Positions 49,635 through 59,373 are shown, numbered from the stretch's first letter. The stretch is DNA of 64,000 bases from Hyphomicrobiales bacterium (GCA_900473185.1 UCKU01000015.1:353392-417391); one strand, 5' to 3'. Notes: generated from the letters alone by a model not told the origin. Program-made: numbers and translations.

Positions 49635-51257
49635 TCAAGCGGAAGCGCGAGCAGGCTTGCGGAAATAGCTTCTGATGACGGGATGAGAGAAGAGGCCGGC
49701 GAGGATTGCAAAACCGGCGCCGACAGCAAAGCCGGCAAGCAAGCCACCGATCATGCCTGCGACCATGATGACTTTCTTGCTCGGCCCATCCGCCTTGACA
49801 GGAACTTCAGCGGGCGAAACGACGCGGATATTGCTTTGGCTCAGATTCTGCTCTTCGCTGGTTTCGCCGGAACGCTTCAGGACTGATTCGTAGAGTTCGC
49901 GGGCGGCAGTCGCTTTGCGCTGCAGTTCGTTCAACTGCACCTGCTTGTCCGATGTCGTGGCTTGCAGGGCTTTCTGCACCGCAAGTTCCTTGGCGATATC
50001 GTCTTCGGCCTTCTTGGCCTGTTCATATTCGGCTCTTGCCGAGGTCGCGACCCGCTGCAACTCGCCCCTGATTTCTAACCCGATGCTGTCGAGCGAAGAG
50101 CGCGCGGCCTGAAGGCGCGGATGACGCGAACCCATCTGGCTCTGCAGGCTGCCGACGACAGCGGCCTGGGCGGAATATTGCTGCCGCAGGCTGACGAGCG
50201 GCGATGTGCCCGTGGCGCCATCCGTCTGGCTGCCGGCAACGATATCTTCAACGCGCAGATTTGCAGCGGCATCGGCGCGGGCCTTGGCCTGAATAGTCTT
50301 TTCCTGGGCGGTGACGAGCAGCGTATTCAGGGACGAAAGGCGCTGGTCGGAAATCAGATTGCCCTCGGTCGCCGCCATGTCGTTGTCGGCGCGGAAGGTT
50401 TCGACTGCCTGCTCTGCTTCCTGCACTTTCTGGCGCAGATCATCGAGGCGACCGCCGAGCGCTGAGGAGGTGGTCTCGTAAAGGCCGGTCGATGCGCTGC
50501 TTTCCTCCTGCATGAAGGAGGTGACGACCTGGTTTGCGAGCTTTGCGGATTTTTCCGGATCGTGCGTCGTCGCGGCAAGCGAGACCACATAGGTATTATT
50601 CTCACGCGTGATCAGCAGGGCCTTCTGAAGAGCGCCGATGATAGCGGCGCCATCCGTCCTGCCGCCGGTGAATTCCGGATCCTGATCGAGCTTCATGGCG
50701 TCGGCTACGCGACGCAATACGTTGCCCGAGGTCAGCAGCTGAACCTGGCTATCGATCAGCGTCGAAATCATCTCCGGCGACGGGGCCGCATTCTGCGAGC
50801 CGCTGTCGGCAAGACCAATCTGACGCGGATCGAAATAGAGGGCGGCAACAGCGGTGAATTTCTGCTGAATGCGAGGCGCGATCACCGCGCCGGCGGCAGC
50901 ACCGACGAGGCAGAGACCGGCAATAATCAGGCGCCTGCTCCAGATGGCAGCAACCGCGGATCCGATATCCAGCAATGGTCCGACGACAACAGGTGCCTGC
51001 TCGACCACGGGTTCCGGCGCTGACGGGGATTCGGGGGCGGCAGGAATATCGCGGCGTGGCGGCTCAGCCGGGCGGCTTTCCGACACTGCCGGGCGAACCG
51101 GAAGAGGACCGGGCTCGGGAGCCGGTGGAGGCGGAACGAAATCGGTCGGCCGGATGATCGGGCTGCGCGCACGGGTGCCTTCAGGCGCAGGCTGAGACGA
51201 CTCATAACTGCGCCAGGCAGGCAGGCGGCTCACCCTGTTCCCGTCATACTGATTCAT
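49635..51257 (-). CDS. Wzz/GumC-type polysaccharide co-polymerase without kinase domain
   Basis: 540 residues: a Pro-rich cytoplasmic N-terminal extension (about 1-95), transmembrane helix 1 (about 106-130), a long periplasmic part with coiled coil (about 240-420, EAEQAVETFRADND) and GNVR-like features, and helix 2 (about 495-525, VAGMIGGLLAGFAVGAGFAIL). It ends soon after, with no Walker motifs or Tyr-rich tail, so it lacks the BY-kinase present in ExoP-type proteins. Sets chain length of an exported polysaccharide. GTG at 51263 is an alternative start. Confidence 0.87.
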   Translation of the reverse strand: MNQYDGNRVSRLPAWRSYESSQPAPEGTRARSPIIRPTDFVPPPPAPEPGPLPVRPAVSESRPAEPPRRDIPAAPESPSAPEPVVEQAPVVVGPLLDIGSAVAAIWSRRLIIAGLCLVGAAAGAVIAPRIQQKFTAVAALYFDPRQIGLADSGSQNAAPSPEMISTLIDSQVQLLTSGNVLRRVADAMKLDQDPEFTGGRTDGAAIIGALQKALLITRENNTYVVSLAATTHDPEKSAKLANQVVTSFMQEESSASTGLYETTSSALGGRLDDLRQKVQEAEQAVETFRADNDMAATEGNLISDQRLSSLNTLLVTAQEKTIQAKARADAAANLRVEDIVAGSQTDGATGTSPLVSLRQQYSAQAAVVGSLQSQMGSRHPRLQAARSSLDSIGLEIRGELQRVATSARAEYEQAKKAEDDIAKELAVQKALQATTSDKQVQLNELQRKATAARELYESVLKRSGETSEEQNLSQSNIRVVSPAEVPVKADGPSKKVIMVAGMIGGLLAGFAVGAGFAILAGLFSHPVIRSYFRKPARASA

Positions 51258-51387
51258 AGACACCGCATCCGCCCGGCAGGAAAGGATGGCCGAGACAGAG
51301 CGACTTTAGAAATTCTTAGCTAACGGACCGTTAAGATGCCGGCATTGAAGCCGACGTGGCGACCTGCCGCGACCCGCGAGGATAGCC

Positions 51388-52443
51388 ATGAAACGGAAAA
51401 GACTGCTGCACAGGCTGCTGCTTGCCGCCGTCATGACCATTTCGTCCACCGCCCATGCCGCTGACGCGCCGCTCTGCTATTATGGCGTCAATCTCTCCGG
51501 CGGCGAATATGGCGAGCGCGGCGGCGTCTACGGCACGAACTACACCTACCCGACCGAAGAAACGATCAGCTATTTCGCCAAGAAGGGCATGAGGATCATC
51601 CGCGTGCCCTTCCGCTGGGAGCGGCTGCAGCCGACGCTCGGCACGCGGCTCGACGATGATGAACTGCAGCGCTTGAAGGATACGGTCGCGCTGGTTCGCA
51701 AGCACAAGATGAGCGTGCTGCTCGACCCGCATAATTTCGGCTATTACGACAAGGATCAGGTCGGTAAGCCTCCGGCGACGAATGCGGTTTTTGCCGATTT
51801 CTGGGCTCGGCTTTCCGTCGAATTTGCCAATCAGGACGGCGTGCTCTTCGGGCTGATGAACGAGCCGCATGATATTCCCGCGACCGACTGGCTGAAAGCC
51901 GCCAACGCCGCGATCCGCGGCATTCGAGCGGTCGGCGCACGCAATCTCATCCTCGTTCCCGGTACGGCCTGGAGCGGAGCTGCAAGCTGGGAAACCGATG
52001 TGATCGGCGGTGCGAACGGAATTGTCATGCTCGGCGTGCGTGATCCGCTCGATTTCTACGCCTATGAATTCCATCAGTATCTCGACGCGGATTCTTCCGG
52101 CACGCACGAGACCTGCGAGGGCGCAAAGGCCGCGACCGATGCCGTCATCAACGTGACCGCCTGGCTGAAGAAGAACGGCAAACGCGGCTTCCTCGGTGAA
52201 TTTGGCGCATCTGCAAATGCGGACTGCCTTGATGGCCTGAAGACCATGCTCACCACCATGTCCGACAATAGCGACGCGTGGATCGGTTTCTCCTACTGGG
52301 CGGCTGGCGAATGGTGGCCGGCCAACGAACCTTTCAACGTGCAGCCGCGCGATACGCCGGAGCGCCCGCAAATGCGTCTGCTCGAGCAAATGGTTCCCAA
52401 ACATGCGCCCGTCTGCGCAGCGGTAAAGCCGGCGGGGAAGTGA
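51388..52443 (+). CDS. Glycoside hydrolase family 5, secreted
   Basis: 351 residues with signal peptide (1-24, HRLLLAAVMTISSTAHA). The (beta/alpha)8 core has IIRVPFRWERLQP, acid/base Glu in GLMNEPHD, FHQYLD and nucleophile Glu in GFLGEFGA, the order required for GH5 endo-glucanase-like enzymes. Next to Wzz, polymerase and acyltransferase genes, so trimming or processing of the polysaccharide is more likely than plant cell-wall attack, though the latter is possible. The polymerase starts 1 bp after its stop. Confidence 0.9.
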   Translation: MKRKRLLHRLLLAAVMTISSTAHAADAPLCYYGVNLSGGEYGERGGVYGTNYTYPTEETISYFAKKGMRIIRVPFRWERLQPTLGTRLDDDELQRLKDTVALVRKHKMSVLLDPHNFGYYDKDQVGKPPATNAVFADFWARLSVEFANQDGVLFGLMNEPHDIPATDWLKAANAAIRGIRAVGARNLILVPGTAWSGAASWETDVIGGANGIVMLGVRDPLDFYAYEFHQYLDADSSGTHETCEGAKAATDAVINVTAWLKKNGKRGFLGEFGASANADCLDGLKTMLTTMSDNSDAWIGFSYWAAGEWWPANEPFNVQPRDTPERPQMRLLEQMVPKHAPVCAAVKPAGK

Positions 52444-52444
52444 C

Positions 52445-53716
52445 ATGGCAGCAATCGGAGAGACAAGCATGAGATTCGAAACGGTTGCTGGTGCGGCCAG
52501 CCCGGCTGCGCGCCTCGATTACCCTGTTCTGATCCTTGGGCTGCTCTCGGTTCTCTACAATGGCATCCTGGCCTTCATAAACCACAACGTCATGCCACTT
52601 TCGATGACGCACGTGGCGGCCAGCGAAGGCCTGATCATGGCGAGCGCAATCATCTACATCCTGCACAAGGGGATCTATGAGGAAGACCTTCCGGCCTTCC
52701 TGTTCATGCTCTTCACGCTGATCGTGACGATCTATGTCAGCGTGCTCAACCGGATGGCCTTTATCGACCATTTCCGCAACGTGCTCATCATCTTCTGCTT
52801 CACGGGGCTTGGAGGCTGGTGCAACGAGCGGACGCTGAAGCTGATCTTCCGTGTGGCCTGCTTCATGGTGCTGCTGTTCCTGATCTTCGAGATCATCAGC
52901 GTGCCCTTCTATGTCAGCATCGTGCATCCCTCGGACTATTTCGCCAACACGCGCGGCCTGAAGCCGCTCAGCTTCAACACGACCGGCCTGTTCCAGAACG
53001 CGCTCGGTTTCCAGGGCCGTTTCTCTTTCGGCCTCATAGACCACCGCTCGTCGTCGATCTTTCTGGAACAGGTCTCGCTTGCCAATTTCTGCGGCGTGAT
53101 CGCGATCTATCTGATTTCCATGTGGGACCGGCTGACACGCATTGACCGGGCGCTGGCGATCGCAACCGCTGTGCTAATTCTGACGACGAACGATACCCGC
53201 ACGATGCTGATCTTCTGCTTCTGCTGCATCGGCGGCTATTTCGTCTTCCCGAAAATACCGAAGACTTTCAATCTGGCGCTGATGCCGCTCATCGTTTGCG
53301 CTGGCTTCCTTGTCTACACGAAGGACCCCAATGCGATCGGCGATAATTTCACCGGGCGCATCAATCTGACGATGAAGAAACTGATGGATCTCGATCCGCT
53401 GGCGATCCTCGGGCTTTCGGTCGATAAAGTCGCCGAATTCGCCGATAGCGGCTATGTCTATCTCGTCTATGGCGCAACGATCTTCGGCGTCATCGCCTTC
53501 TGGCTCTTCGTCTGCCTGTTTCCCGCGGGCACGAGCCCGGCACAAAGGCGCTGCGCCCATTCACTTTCTCTTTTCATTTTTCTGAATATGATGATCGGGG
53601 GAACGGCAATCTTCTCGATGAAGATCGCCGGCCTCGTCTGGCTTGTCATCGGGTTCATGCGTTTCCGCGACACGCCACGCATCCGGCAGGGTCGTCCGGC
53701 AAATGTACTGAGTTGA
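52445..53716 (+). CDS. Wzy/O-antigen-ligase-like polysaccharide polymerase
   Basis: 423 residues with about 10 transmembrane helices and one longer periplasmic loop (about 155-200, SIVHPSDYFANTRGLKPLSF) containing RFSFGLIDHRSSS. The wording matches the VpsF-like group of exopolysaccharide polymerases. Inner membrane; polymerises repeat units at the periplasmic face. Translationally adjacent to the GH5 gene and followed by an acyltransferase. Confidence 0.8.
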   Translation: MAAIGETSMRFETVAGAASPAARLDYPVLILGLLSVLYNGILAFINHNVMPLSMTHVAASEGLIMASAIIYILHKGIYEEDLPAFLFMLFTLIVTIYVSVLNRMAFIDHFRNVLIIFCFTGLGGWCNERTLKLIFRVACFMVLLFLIFEIISVPFYVSIVHPSDYFANTRGLKPLSFNTTGLFQNALGFQGRFSFGLIDHRSSSIFLEQVSLANFCGVIAIYLISMWDRLTRIDRALAIATAVLILTTNDTRTMLIFCFCCIGGYFVFPKIPKTFNLALMPLIVCAGFLVYTKDPNAIGDNFTGRINLTMKKLMDLDPLAILGLSVDKVAEFADSGYVYLVYGATIFGVIAFWLFVCLFPAGTSPAQRRCAHSLSLFIFLNMMIGGTAIFSMKIAGLVWLVIGFMRFRDTPRIRQGRPANVLS

Positions 53717-53770
53717 CGAAGCGGCTTGCCTGAAGGGCGATCCGCAGAGCCTGTGGGAGCAAGACACCAG

Positions 53771-54787
53771 ATGCTTGTCCAGCTGCAATATCTGCGTGCC
53801 ATCGCGGCGCTGATGGTCGTCTATTTCCACGCGATCCTGCAGCTTGCCAAAGTCAATCCCGCCATCGACGCGACCTCGTTCATCTATGGGGAAACGGGTG
53901 TCGATATTTTCTTCGTGCTCAGCGGCTTCGTGATGTGGCTGACGACAAGCGGACGAAACATGACGCCGGTCGATTTCGCCCGCAAGCGCGCCAAGAGGAT
54001 CGTGCCGCTCTACTGGCTGGCGACGCTATTTTCGGCGACTGTCGCGCTTATCGCACCGTCGCTTCTCAAGTCTACCGCTTTCGATCTGCCGCATCTCATG
54101 GCCTCGATGCTGTTCCTGCCGTGGATCAACCCGGTCGACCCGACGATGATCGCGCCCGTCATCGTGCCCGGCTGGACGCTGAATTACGAGATGTTCTTCT
54201 ATTTCGTCTTCGCGCTGCTGTTACCGATCCGCGAGGACTATCGGTTGCCGGCCCTGTTCGGCGCCTTTGCAGCCATCCTGATCGTTTGCCATCTGCTGCC
54301 GGAAACGACGGCCACCAAATTCTACGGCCAACCCATCATTCTCGAATTCCTGGCCGGCGTGGCGCTCGGCTGGCTCTATGGCCAGAAGCTGCTGTTGCCG
54401 CAACGCTGGGCCTGGGTTCTGCTTGCTGTCGGCTTCGTCTTCCTCTTCATCAACGAGGATCTGGTGCGGCCCGAGGACCGCTATTATGGCTGGGGCATAC
54501 CGGCAATCTTCATCGTCTATAGCGCTATTTCCATCGACTTTTCGAAACTTCCCTTTGTCCGCTGGCTCAACTATCTCGGCGACGCCTCATACGAGATCTA
54601 CATCACGCATGCCTTCACACTGGCTTTCCTCAGAATCATCGCCAACCGTTTTCCGATCGGCGCGCTTCAGCAGCCTGTTATCTTCGTGATCCTCTGCCTC
54701 GTGCTCTCGTCGATCGTGGGAGCGGTCATTCACGAAATCATCACGCCGCGCAGAAAAGTCCGGGTTGCCAGCCGGCCAGCCGTCTGA
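53771..54787 (+). CDS. Membrane acyltransferase, family 3 (ExoZ/OafA-like)
   Basis: 338 residues, about ten helices. The N terminus QYLRAIAALMVVYFHA with the catalytic His, GVDIFFVLSGFVMWLT and ARKRAKRIVPLYW are diagnostic for acyltransferase_3. Probably transfers acetyl from acetyl-CoA onto the exopolysaccharide. The start MLVQLQYLRA is chosen because upstream codons do not fit the family. 54 bp after the polymerase. Confidence 0.92.
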   Translation: MLVQLQYLRAIAALMVVYFHAILQLAKVNPAIDATSFIYGETGVDIFFVLSGFVMWLTTSGRNMTPVDFARKRAKRIVPLYWLATLFSATVALIAPSLLKSTAFDLPHLMASMLFLPWINPVDPTMIAPVIVPGWTLNYEMFFYFVFALLLPIREDYRLPALFGAFAAILIVCHLLPETTATKFYGQPIILEFLAGVALGWLYGQKLLLPQRWAWVLLAVGFVFLFINEDLVRPEDRYYGWGIPAIFIVYSAISIDFSKLPFVRWLNYLGDASYEIYITHAFTLAFLRIIANRFPIGALQQPVIFVILCLVLSSIVGAVIHEIITPRRKVRVASRPAV

Positions 54788-55001
54788 CCTCAAACTATCA
54801 GAGGGCGAGGACGGGATTTCGAACGGCGCAGGCAGAACGGAATCCCGCGCGGCCTGTCATAAGCTCGCGGCCATGAAAGCAAATGCCGCAGGCATGAAGG
54901 TTCGGCTTGCAATTTATTGCAGAAATGAAAGCTTGCCGGCCTGTTCGCAGCCCGGGGTTTGATCTAAGCACGGCCCGGCGGCTTAAAAGAGGGAAGAGGA
55001 C

Positions 55002-55886
55002 ATGACGGACTATGTATTGACGGTAACCTGCAAGTCGACGCGCGGCGTCGTGGCGGCGATTTCGACCTATCTCGCCGAAAAGGGTTGCAACATCATCGAT
55101 AGTTCGCAGTTCGACGACCTCGATACCGGCAAGTTCTTCATGCGCGTCAGCTTCATTTCCGAAGAGGGTGTGACGCTTGCCGAGATCCGCGAAGGCTTCA
55201 AGCCGATCTATGAGAAGTTCGGAATGGATGCGGAGGTGCATGATGGGAGCGAGCGCCTGAAGGTGCTTCTGATGGTCTCCCGCTTCGGCCACTGTCTCAA
55301 CGACCTGCTCTACCGCTGGAAGATCGGCGCGCTGCCGATCGATATCGTCGGTGTCGTCTCCAACCATTTCGAATACCAGAAGGTTGTGGTCAACCACGAC
55401 ATTCCCTTCCACCACATCAAGGTGACGAAAGAGAACAAGCCGCAGGCCGAAGCGCAGATCCTCGACATCGTCGAGCAGACCGGCACCGAACTCATCGTGC
55501 TTGCCCGCTATATGCAGGTTCTCTCCGATGCCATGTGCAGGAAGATGTCCGGCCGCATCATCAACATCCACCACTCCTTCCTGCCGAGCTTCAAGGGTGC
55601 CAATCCCTACAAGCAGGCCTATGAGCGCGGCGTGAAACTGATTGGCGCTACGGCGCATTATGTGACAGCCGACCTTGATGAAGGCCCGATCATCGAGCAG
55701 GATACGGCGCGCATTACCCATGCGCAGAGCGCCGAAGATTATGTCTCGATCGGCCGCGATGTCGAAAGCCAGGTGCTGGCGCGCGCCATCCACGCGCATA
55801 TCCACCGCCGCGTCTTCCTAAATGGCAACCGCACGATCGTCTTCCCCGCCAGCCCCGGAAGCTACGCCTCCGAACGTATGGGTTGA
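55002..55886 (+). CDS. purU: Formyltetrahydrofolate deformylase
   Basis: 294 residues: N-terminal ACT domain (about 1-80, VLTVTCKSTRGVVAAISTYL) and C-terminal formyltransferase fold with INIHHSFLPSFKGANPY (catalytic His) and ADLDEGPIIEQD (catalytic Asp). Hydrolyses 10-formyl-THF to formate and THF, balancing one-carbon pools. Strong GAGGAAGAGGAC site. Stands alone. Confidence 0.97.
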   Translation: MTDYVLTVTCKSTRGVVAAISTYLAEKGCNIIDSSQFDDLDTGKFFMRVSFISEEGVTLAEIREGFKPIYEKFGMDAEVHDGSERLKVLLMVSRFGHCLNDLLYRWKIGALPIDIVGVVSNHFEYQKVVVNHDIPFHHIKVTKENKPQAEAQILDIVEQTGTELIVLARYMQVLSDAMCRKMSGRIINIHHSFLPSFKGANPYKQAYERGVKLIGATAHYVTADLDEGPIIEQDTARITHAQSAEDYVSIGRDVESQVLARAIHAHIHRRVFLNGNRTIVFPASPGSYASERMG

Positions 55887-56000
55887 GGCAAACAGCCCGT
55901 TTCCCCCAAATCCGCGGCTGGCGCAATCTTCCGTTGCTTGTCGGCAAGTGCTTGATTATCTGTTTCATTAGGTAATCGAATCATGCCGCGGAGGGGTGCC

Positions 56001-58928
56001 ATGACCGACGAAGCGCTTGTTGACCGCATGGCGCTGCCGCGCCCCGATGTTACCGGTTCCGAAGCCGCGGATATCCTCCTTTCTCATTACGGGCTTTCCG
56101 GCACGTTGTCCGAACTCGGCAGCCAGCAGGATCGCAACTACCGGCTCGACACGGAAGACGGCAGCTATGTGCTGAAGATCTGCCATGCCGCCTATGAGAC
56201 CGAAGAGCTCGAGGCGCAGAATGCGGCGATCCATCATTTGCGCGCCAAGGCAGACGCGCCCCGTGTTCCCAACGTGCTGGCTTCCACCGAGGGGCAGGAG
56301 ATCATTTCCGTCAGCGTGCGGGAGCAGGATTACCAGGTCCGGCTGCTCGAATATCTCGAAGGCGAAGGCCTGACACACCGTGTCTATCTGGCGCCGGCCT
56401 CGGTCGCAGCACTCGGCGCGCTCTGCGCGCGGCTGGCTGAGGCGCTTGCCGATTTTACCCATCCCGGGCTCGACCGCAGCCTGCAATGGGACCTGCGCCG
56501 CGCCGGACCCGTGGCCGTGCAACTGCTTTCCTCCATCACCGACAGCGCCGCGCGCGACAGGATCGCCAAGACGATGGTCATGGCTGTGCGTCGCATCCAG
56601 CCGCTTGCGCCGTCGCTGCGGCTTCAGGCGGTTCATCACGACGTGACGGGTGATAATGTCGTCAGCCGCCCTGATGTGCATGGGCGGCCTGTTCCAGACG
56701 GCGTGATCGACTTCGGCGACATCATCCGCGGCTGGCTGGTCGGCGACCTTGCCGTGACCTGCGCCTCTCTGCTGCATCAGGCAGATGGCGATCCCTTTTA
56801 CATCCTGCCGGCGGTGAAAGCCTATCACGAGATTTACCCGTTGATCGAGGACGAGCTGAAGGCACTCTGGCCGCTCATCGTGGCGCGCGCCGTCATCCTC
56901 GTCGCCAGCAGCGAGCAGCAGATCGCGATCGATCCTGATAATGACTATGTCAGAGGAAATCTGGAGGGCGAACGGCGCATCTTCGATACGGCGATGTCCG
57001 TACCGTTCGAACTGATGGAAGCGGCGATCCTGAAAGCGGCCGGTCTCGATGTTGCCGGTGTCGATACGACAGACTGGCAGCCGCTCTTGCCGGAGATCGA
57101 TGCTGAATCCATCGCCTATGTCGATCTCGGCGTGCAGAGCCCGCATTTTTCCGATGGCAACTGGCTGGCGGCCGACATGGACTGGCGGCTTCTTGCCCGC
57201 GCGGCAGCGGAAACGGGCGCTGCGGCGACGCGTTACGGCGAATATCGCCTGTCCCGCGCCGGCCTGCATCGTGCAAAAGCCCAGGCGACCTATGCCCTGC
57301 ATATGGATATCTGCCTTGCGGCGGGCAGCGTCGTTGCCGCGCCCTTTGCCGGTCGGATCACCTGGTACGACCAGCATCTCGTCCTCACCGGCGCCGATAT
57401 GAAGCTGCATATCGACGGCATCGAACTTTCAGTCGATGATGGCAGCGAGGTCGCCGCCGGTCAGGGGCTCGGCACGGTCTCCGGCGAGACGTCCTCGCTC
57501 GGCGGATTGCGCCTGCAGCTTTGCAGCATCGCCGGCTTCGAGCCGCCACTCTTTTCGACATCGCAACAAGCAGGCGCATGGTCTGCGCTCTGCCCCTCGC
57601 CTTCGGCACTCCTCGGGCCGGGCGCCGATGCGCCGAAACCCGAAACGGCAGCGCTTTTCGAGCTGCGGCAGGCGCATTTCGCCAGTCCGCAGAAGAACTA
57701 TTACGCGCACCCGCCGCAGATCGAGCGCGGCTGGAAGGAGCATCTCTTCGACATCGAAGGTCGTGCCTATCTCGACATGGTCAACAATGTCACGATCCTC
57801 GGCCATGGCCATCCGCGCATGGCGGAAGCGATCAGCCAGCAATGGCTGATGCTGAACACCAATTCGCGCTTCCACTATGCCGCCGTAGCGGAATTCTCCG
57901 AGAGCATCGCGTCGCTGGCGCCCGACGGCATGGATACCGTGTTCCTGGTCAACAGCGGCTCGGAAGCCAACGACCTGGCGTTGCGGCTTGCCTGGGCGCA
58001 TAGCGGCCGACGCGACATGCTCTGCCTGCTGGAAGGCTATCACGGCTGGTCGGTGGCAAGCGATGCGGTCTCCACCTCCATCGCCGACAATCCGCAGGCG
58101 TTGACGACACGGCCGGACTGGGTTCACGCCGTCGTTTCGCCCAACACCTATCGCGGCCAGTTCCGCGGGCCGGAATCGACTGCGGATTATCTCGGCACCG
58201 TGATGCCGGTGCTGGAGGCCATCGATGCCAAGGGCGAGGGGCTCGCCGGCTTCATCGCCGAATCGGTCTATGGCAATGCTGGCGGTATTCCGCTGCCCGA
58301 CGGCTACCTGACGGAGGTCTATCGGCAGGTGCGGGAACGCGGCGGCCTCTGCATCGCCGACGAGGTGCAGGTGGGCTATGGGCGGCTCGGCCATTATTTC
58401 TGGGGCTTCGAGCAGCAAAATGTCGTGCCCGATATCATCACCATCGCCAAGGGCATGGGCGATGGCCATCCGCTCGGTGCCGTCATCACGACAAAAGAGA
58501 TCGCCGCTTCGCTGGAGAAGGAAGGCTATTTCTTCTCCTCGGCCGGCGGCAGCCCGGTCAGTTGCGTTGCCGGCATGACGGTTCTCGACGTCATGGCCGA
58601 GGAGCGGCTGCAGGACAATGCCCGCGAGGTGGGCGACCATCTGAAGGCGCGGCTGGCGGCACTCATCGACAGCTATCCGATCGTCGGCGCCGTGCATGGC
58701 ATTGGCCTCTATCTCGGCCTCGAATTCGTGCGCGACAGAGTGACGCTGGAGCCGGCGACCGAGGAGACGGCGGCGATCTGCGACCGGCTCTTGGAACTCG
58801 GCGTCATCATGCAGCCGACCGGTGATCACCTGAACGTGTTGAAGATCAAACCACCGCTCTGCCTAAGCGAACAAAGTGCTGATTTCTTCGTCGACATGCT
58901 GGAAAAGCTGCTTCGGGAAGGCTGGTAG
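56001..58928 (+). CDS. Kinase - M23-like - class III aminotransferase/phospho-lyase fusion
   Basis: 975 residues in three parts. (1) APH/ChoK-type kinase (about 20-345): nucleotide region near 44-60, catalytic HHD214...N219 and VID237FGD. (2) Degenerate M23/LytM-like beta fold (about 395-520): ALH434MDICLAAG, lacking the full zinc set. (3) Class III PLP enzyme (about 560-975): GSEAND, DEVQVGYGRLGHYFWGFE and Schiff-base K817 in TIAKGMGDGHPLG. The PLP part is most like ETNPPL/PHYKPL phospho-lyases, which eliminate phosphate and ammonia from a phosphorylated amino alcohol. The kinase would make that phosphorylated substrate. The start follows GGAGG; an earlier ATG lies upstream of this site. Confidence 0.85.
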   Translation: MTDEALVDRMALPRPDVTGSEAADILLSHYGLSGTLSELGSQQDRNYRLDTEDGSYVLKICHAAYETEELEAQNAAIHHLRAKADAPRVPNVLASTEGQEIISVSVREQDYQVRLLEYLEGEGLTHRVYLAPASVAALGALCARLAEALADFTHPGLDRSLQWDLRRAGPVAVQLLSSITDSAARDRIAKTMVMAVRRIQPLAPSLRLQAVHHDVTGDNVVSRPDVHGRPVPDGVIDFGDIIRGWLVGDLAVTCASLLHQADGDPFYILPAVKAYHEIYPLIEDELKALWPLIVARAVILVASSEQQIAIDPDNDYVRGNLEGERRIFDTAMSVPFELMEAAILKAAGLDVAGVDTTDWQPLLPEIDAESIAYVDLGVQSPHFSDGNWLAADMDWRLLARAAAETGAAATRYGEYRLSRAGLHRAKAQATYALHMDICLAAGSVVAAPFAGRITWYDQHLVLTGADMKLHIDGIELSVDDGSEVAAGQGLGTVSGETSSLGGLRLQLCSIAGFEPPLFSTSQQAGAWSALCPSPSALLGPGADAPKPETAALFELRQAHFASPQKNYYAHPPQIERGWKEHLFDIEGRAYLDMVNNVTILGHGHPRMAEAISQQWLMLNTNSRFHYAAVAEFSESIASLAPDGMDTVFLVNSGSEANDLALRLAWAHSGRRDMLCLLEGYHGWSVASDAVSTSIADNPQALTTRPDWVHAVVSPNTYRGQFRGPESTADYLGTVMPVLEAIDAKGEGLAGFIAESVYGNAGGIPLPDGYLTEVYRQVRERGGLCIADEVQVGYGRLGHYFWGFEQQNVVPDIITIAKGMGDGHPLGAVITTKEIAASLEKEGYFFSSAGGSPVSCVAGMTVLDVMAEERLQDNAREVGDHLKARLAALIDSYPIVGAVHGIGLYLGLEFVRDRVTLEPATEETAAICDRLLELGVIMQPTGDHLNVLKIKPPLCLSEQSADFFVDMLEKLLREGW

Positions 58929-59140
58929 GCGGGGATTTCGGCCATTAACGAATTCGGTCTTTTCGAGGCTTTCCGATTTTTAACGGAACATCCCATTGCC
59001 GGAATCAAATCGATTTCCTATGTCTGGCTCGGCGATGACGAGAGCCTCTCGGACCGTCACATTGATTGCACGAAGGCGTGATAGAATTCTTCCTGCTAAT
59101 CGAAGTGTGATGGAATGAATTTTTTCGGATCGTCGATATT

Positions 59141-59169
59141 TTGACACGTTTCGGAATATGTTTCTTATA
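59141..59169 (+). promoter_or_regulatory. Sigma-70 promoter upstream of a structured leader
   Basis: TTGACA (59141-59146), a 17-bp spacer, then CTTATA (59164-59169). Perfect -35 and a good alphaproteobacterial -10. Transcription would start near 59176 and give a leader of about 275 nt before the gene at 59451. The 212 bp between 58929 and this promoter show nothing else. Confidence 0.75.
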
Positions 59170-59222
59170 GGTCATCGGCTATTCTCTACTAAGCTTGTAG
59201 ATTATAGAGATGGTCTTTCACC

Positions 59223-59244
59223 GGTCCCGGGCTCTTCCGGGACC
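59223..59244 (+). other. Strong hairpin in the leader
   Basis: GGTCCCGG (59223-59230), loop GCTCTT, CCGGGACC (59237-59244): a perfect 8-bp G-C-rich stem, 20 bases before a ribosome-binding site. No T-run follows, so it is more likely a leader structure than a terminator. Confidence 0.7.
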
Positions 59245-59277
59245 CCGCAAGTACAACGCCAACGCAAGGAACGAGAC

Positions 59278-59373
59278 ATGATTGATTTCGAAATTCTCGC
59301 CGTACTGCCTGGGCGATCTGTGCTTGGCAATGACCGTCCGGGCGCCCTCTCCCGCCCGAACTGTCGAATGTGA
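59278..59373 (+). CDS. Small ORF (31 aa), possible leader peptide
   Basis: ATG preceded by AAGGA at 59266-59270, encoding MIDFEILAVLPGRSVLGNDR and 11 more residues, then TGA. A GTG one base before the stop (GTGA overlap) opens the frame of the downstream gene. It is either a regulatory leader peptide, a very small gene or chance. The ribosome-binding site and position in a sigma-70 transcript favour translation. Confidence 0.4.
   Translation: MIDFEILAVLPGRSVLGNDRPGALSRPNCRM

Noticed and set aside
55968..58829. Two long minus-strand open frames (480 and 466 codons)
   Set aside because: Antisense to the kinase/phospho-lyase fusion; repetitive Arg/Asp/Gly composition with no motifs.
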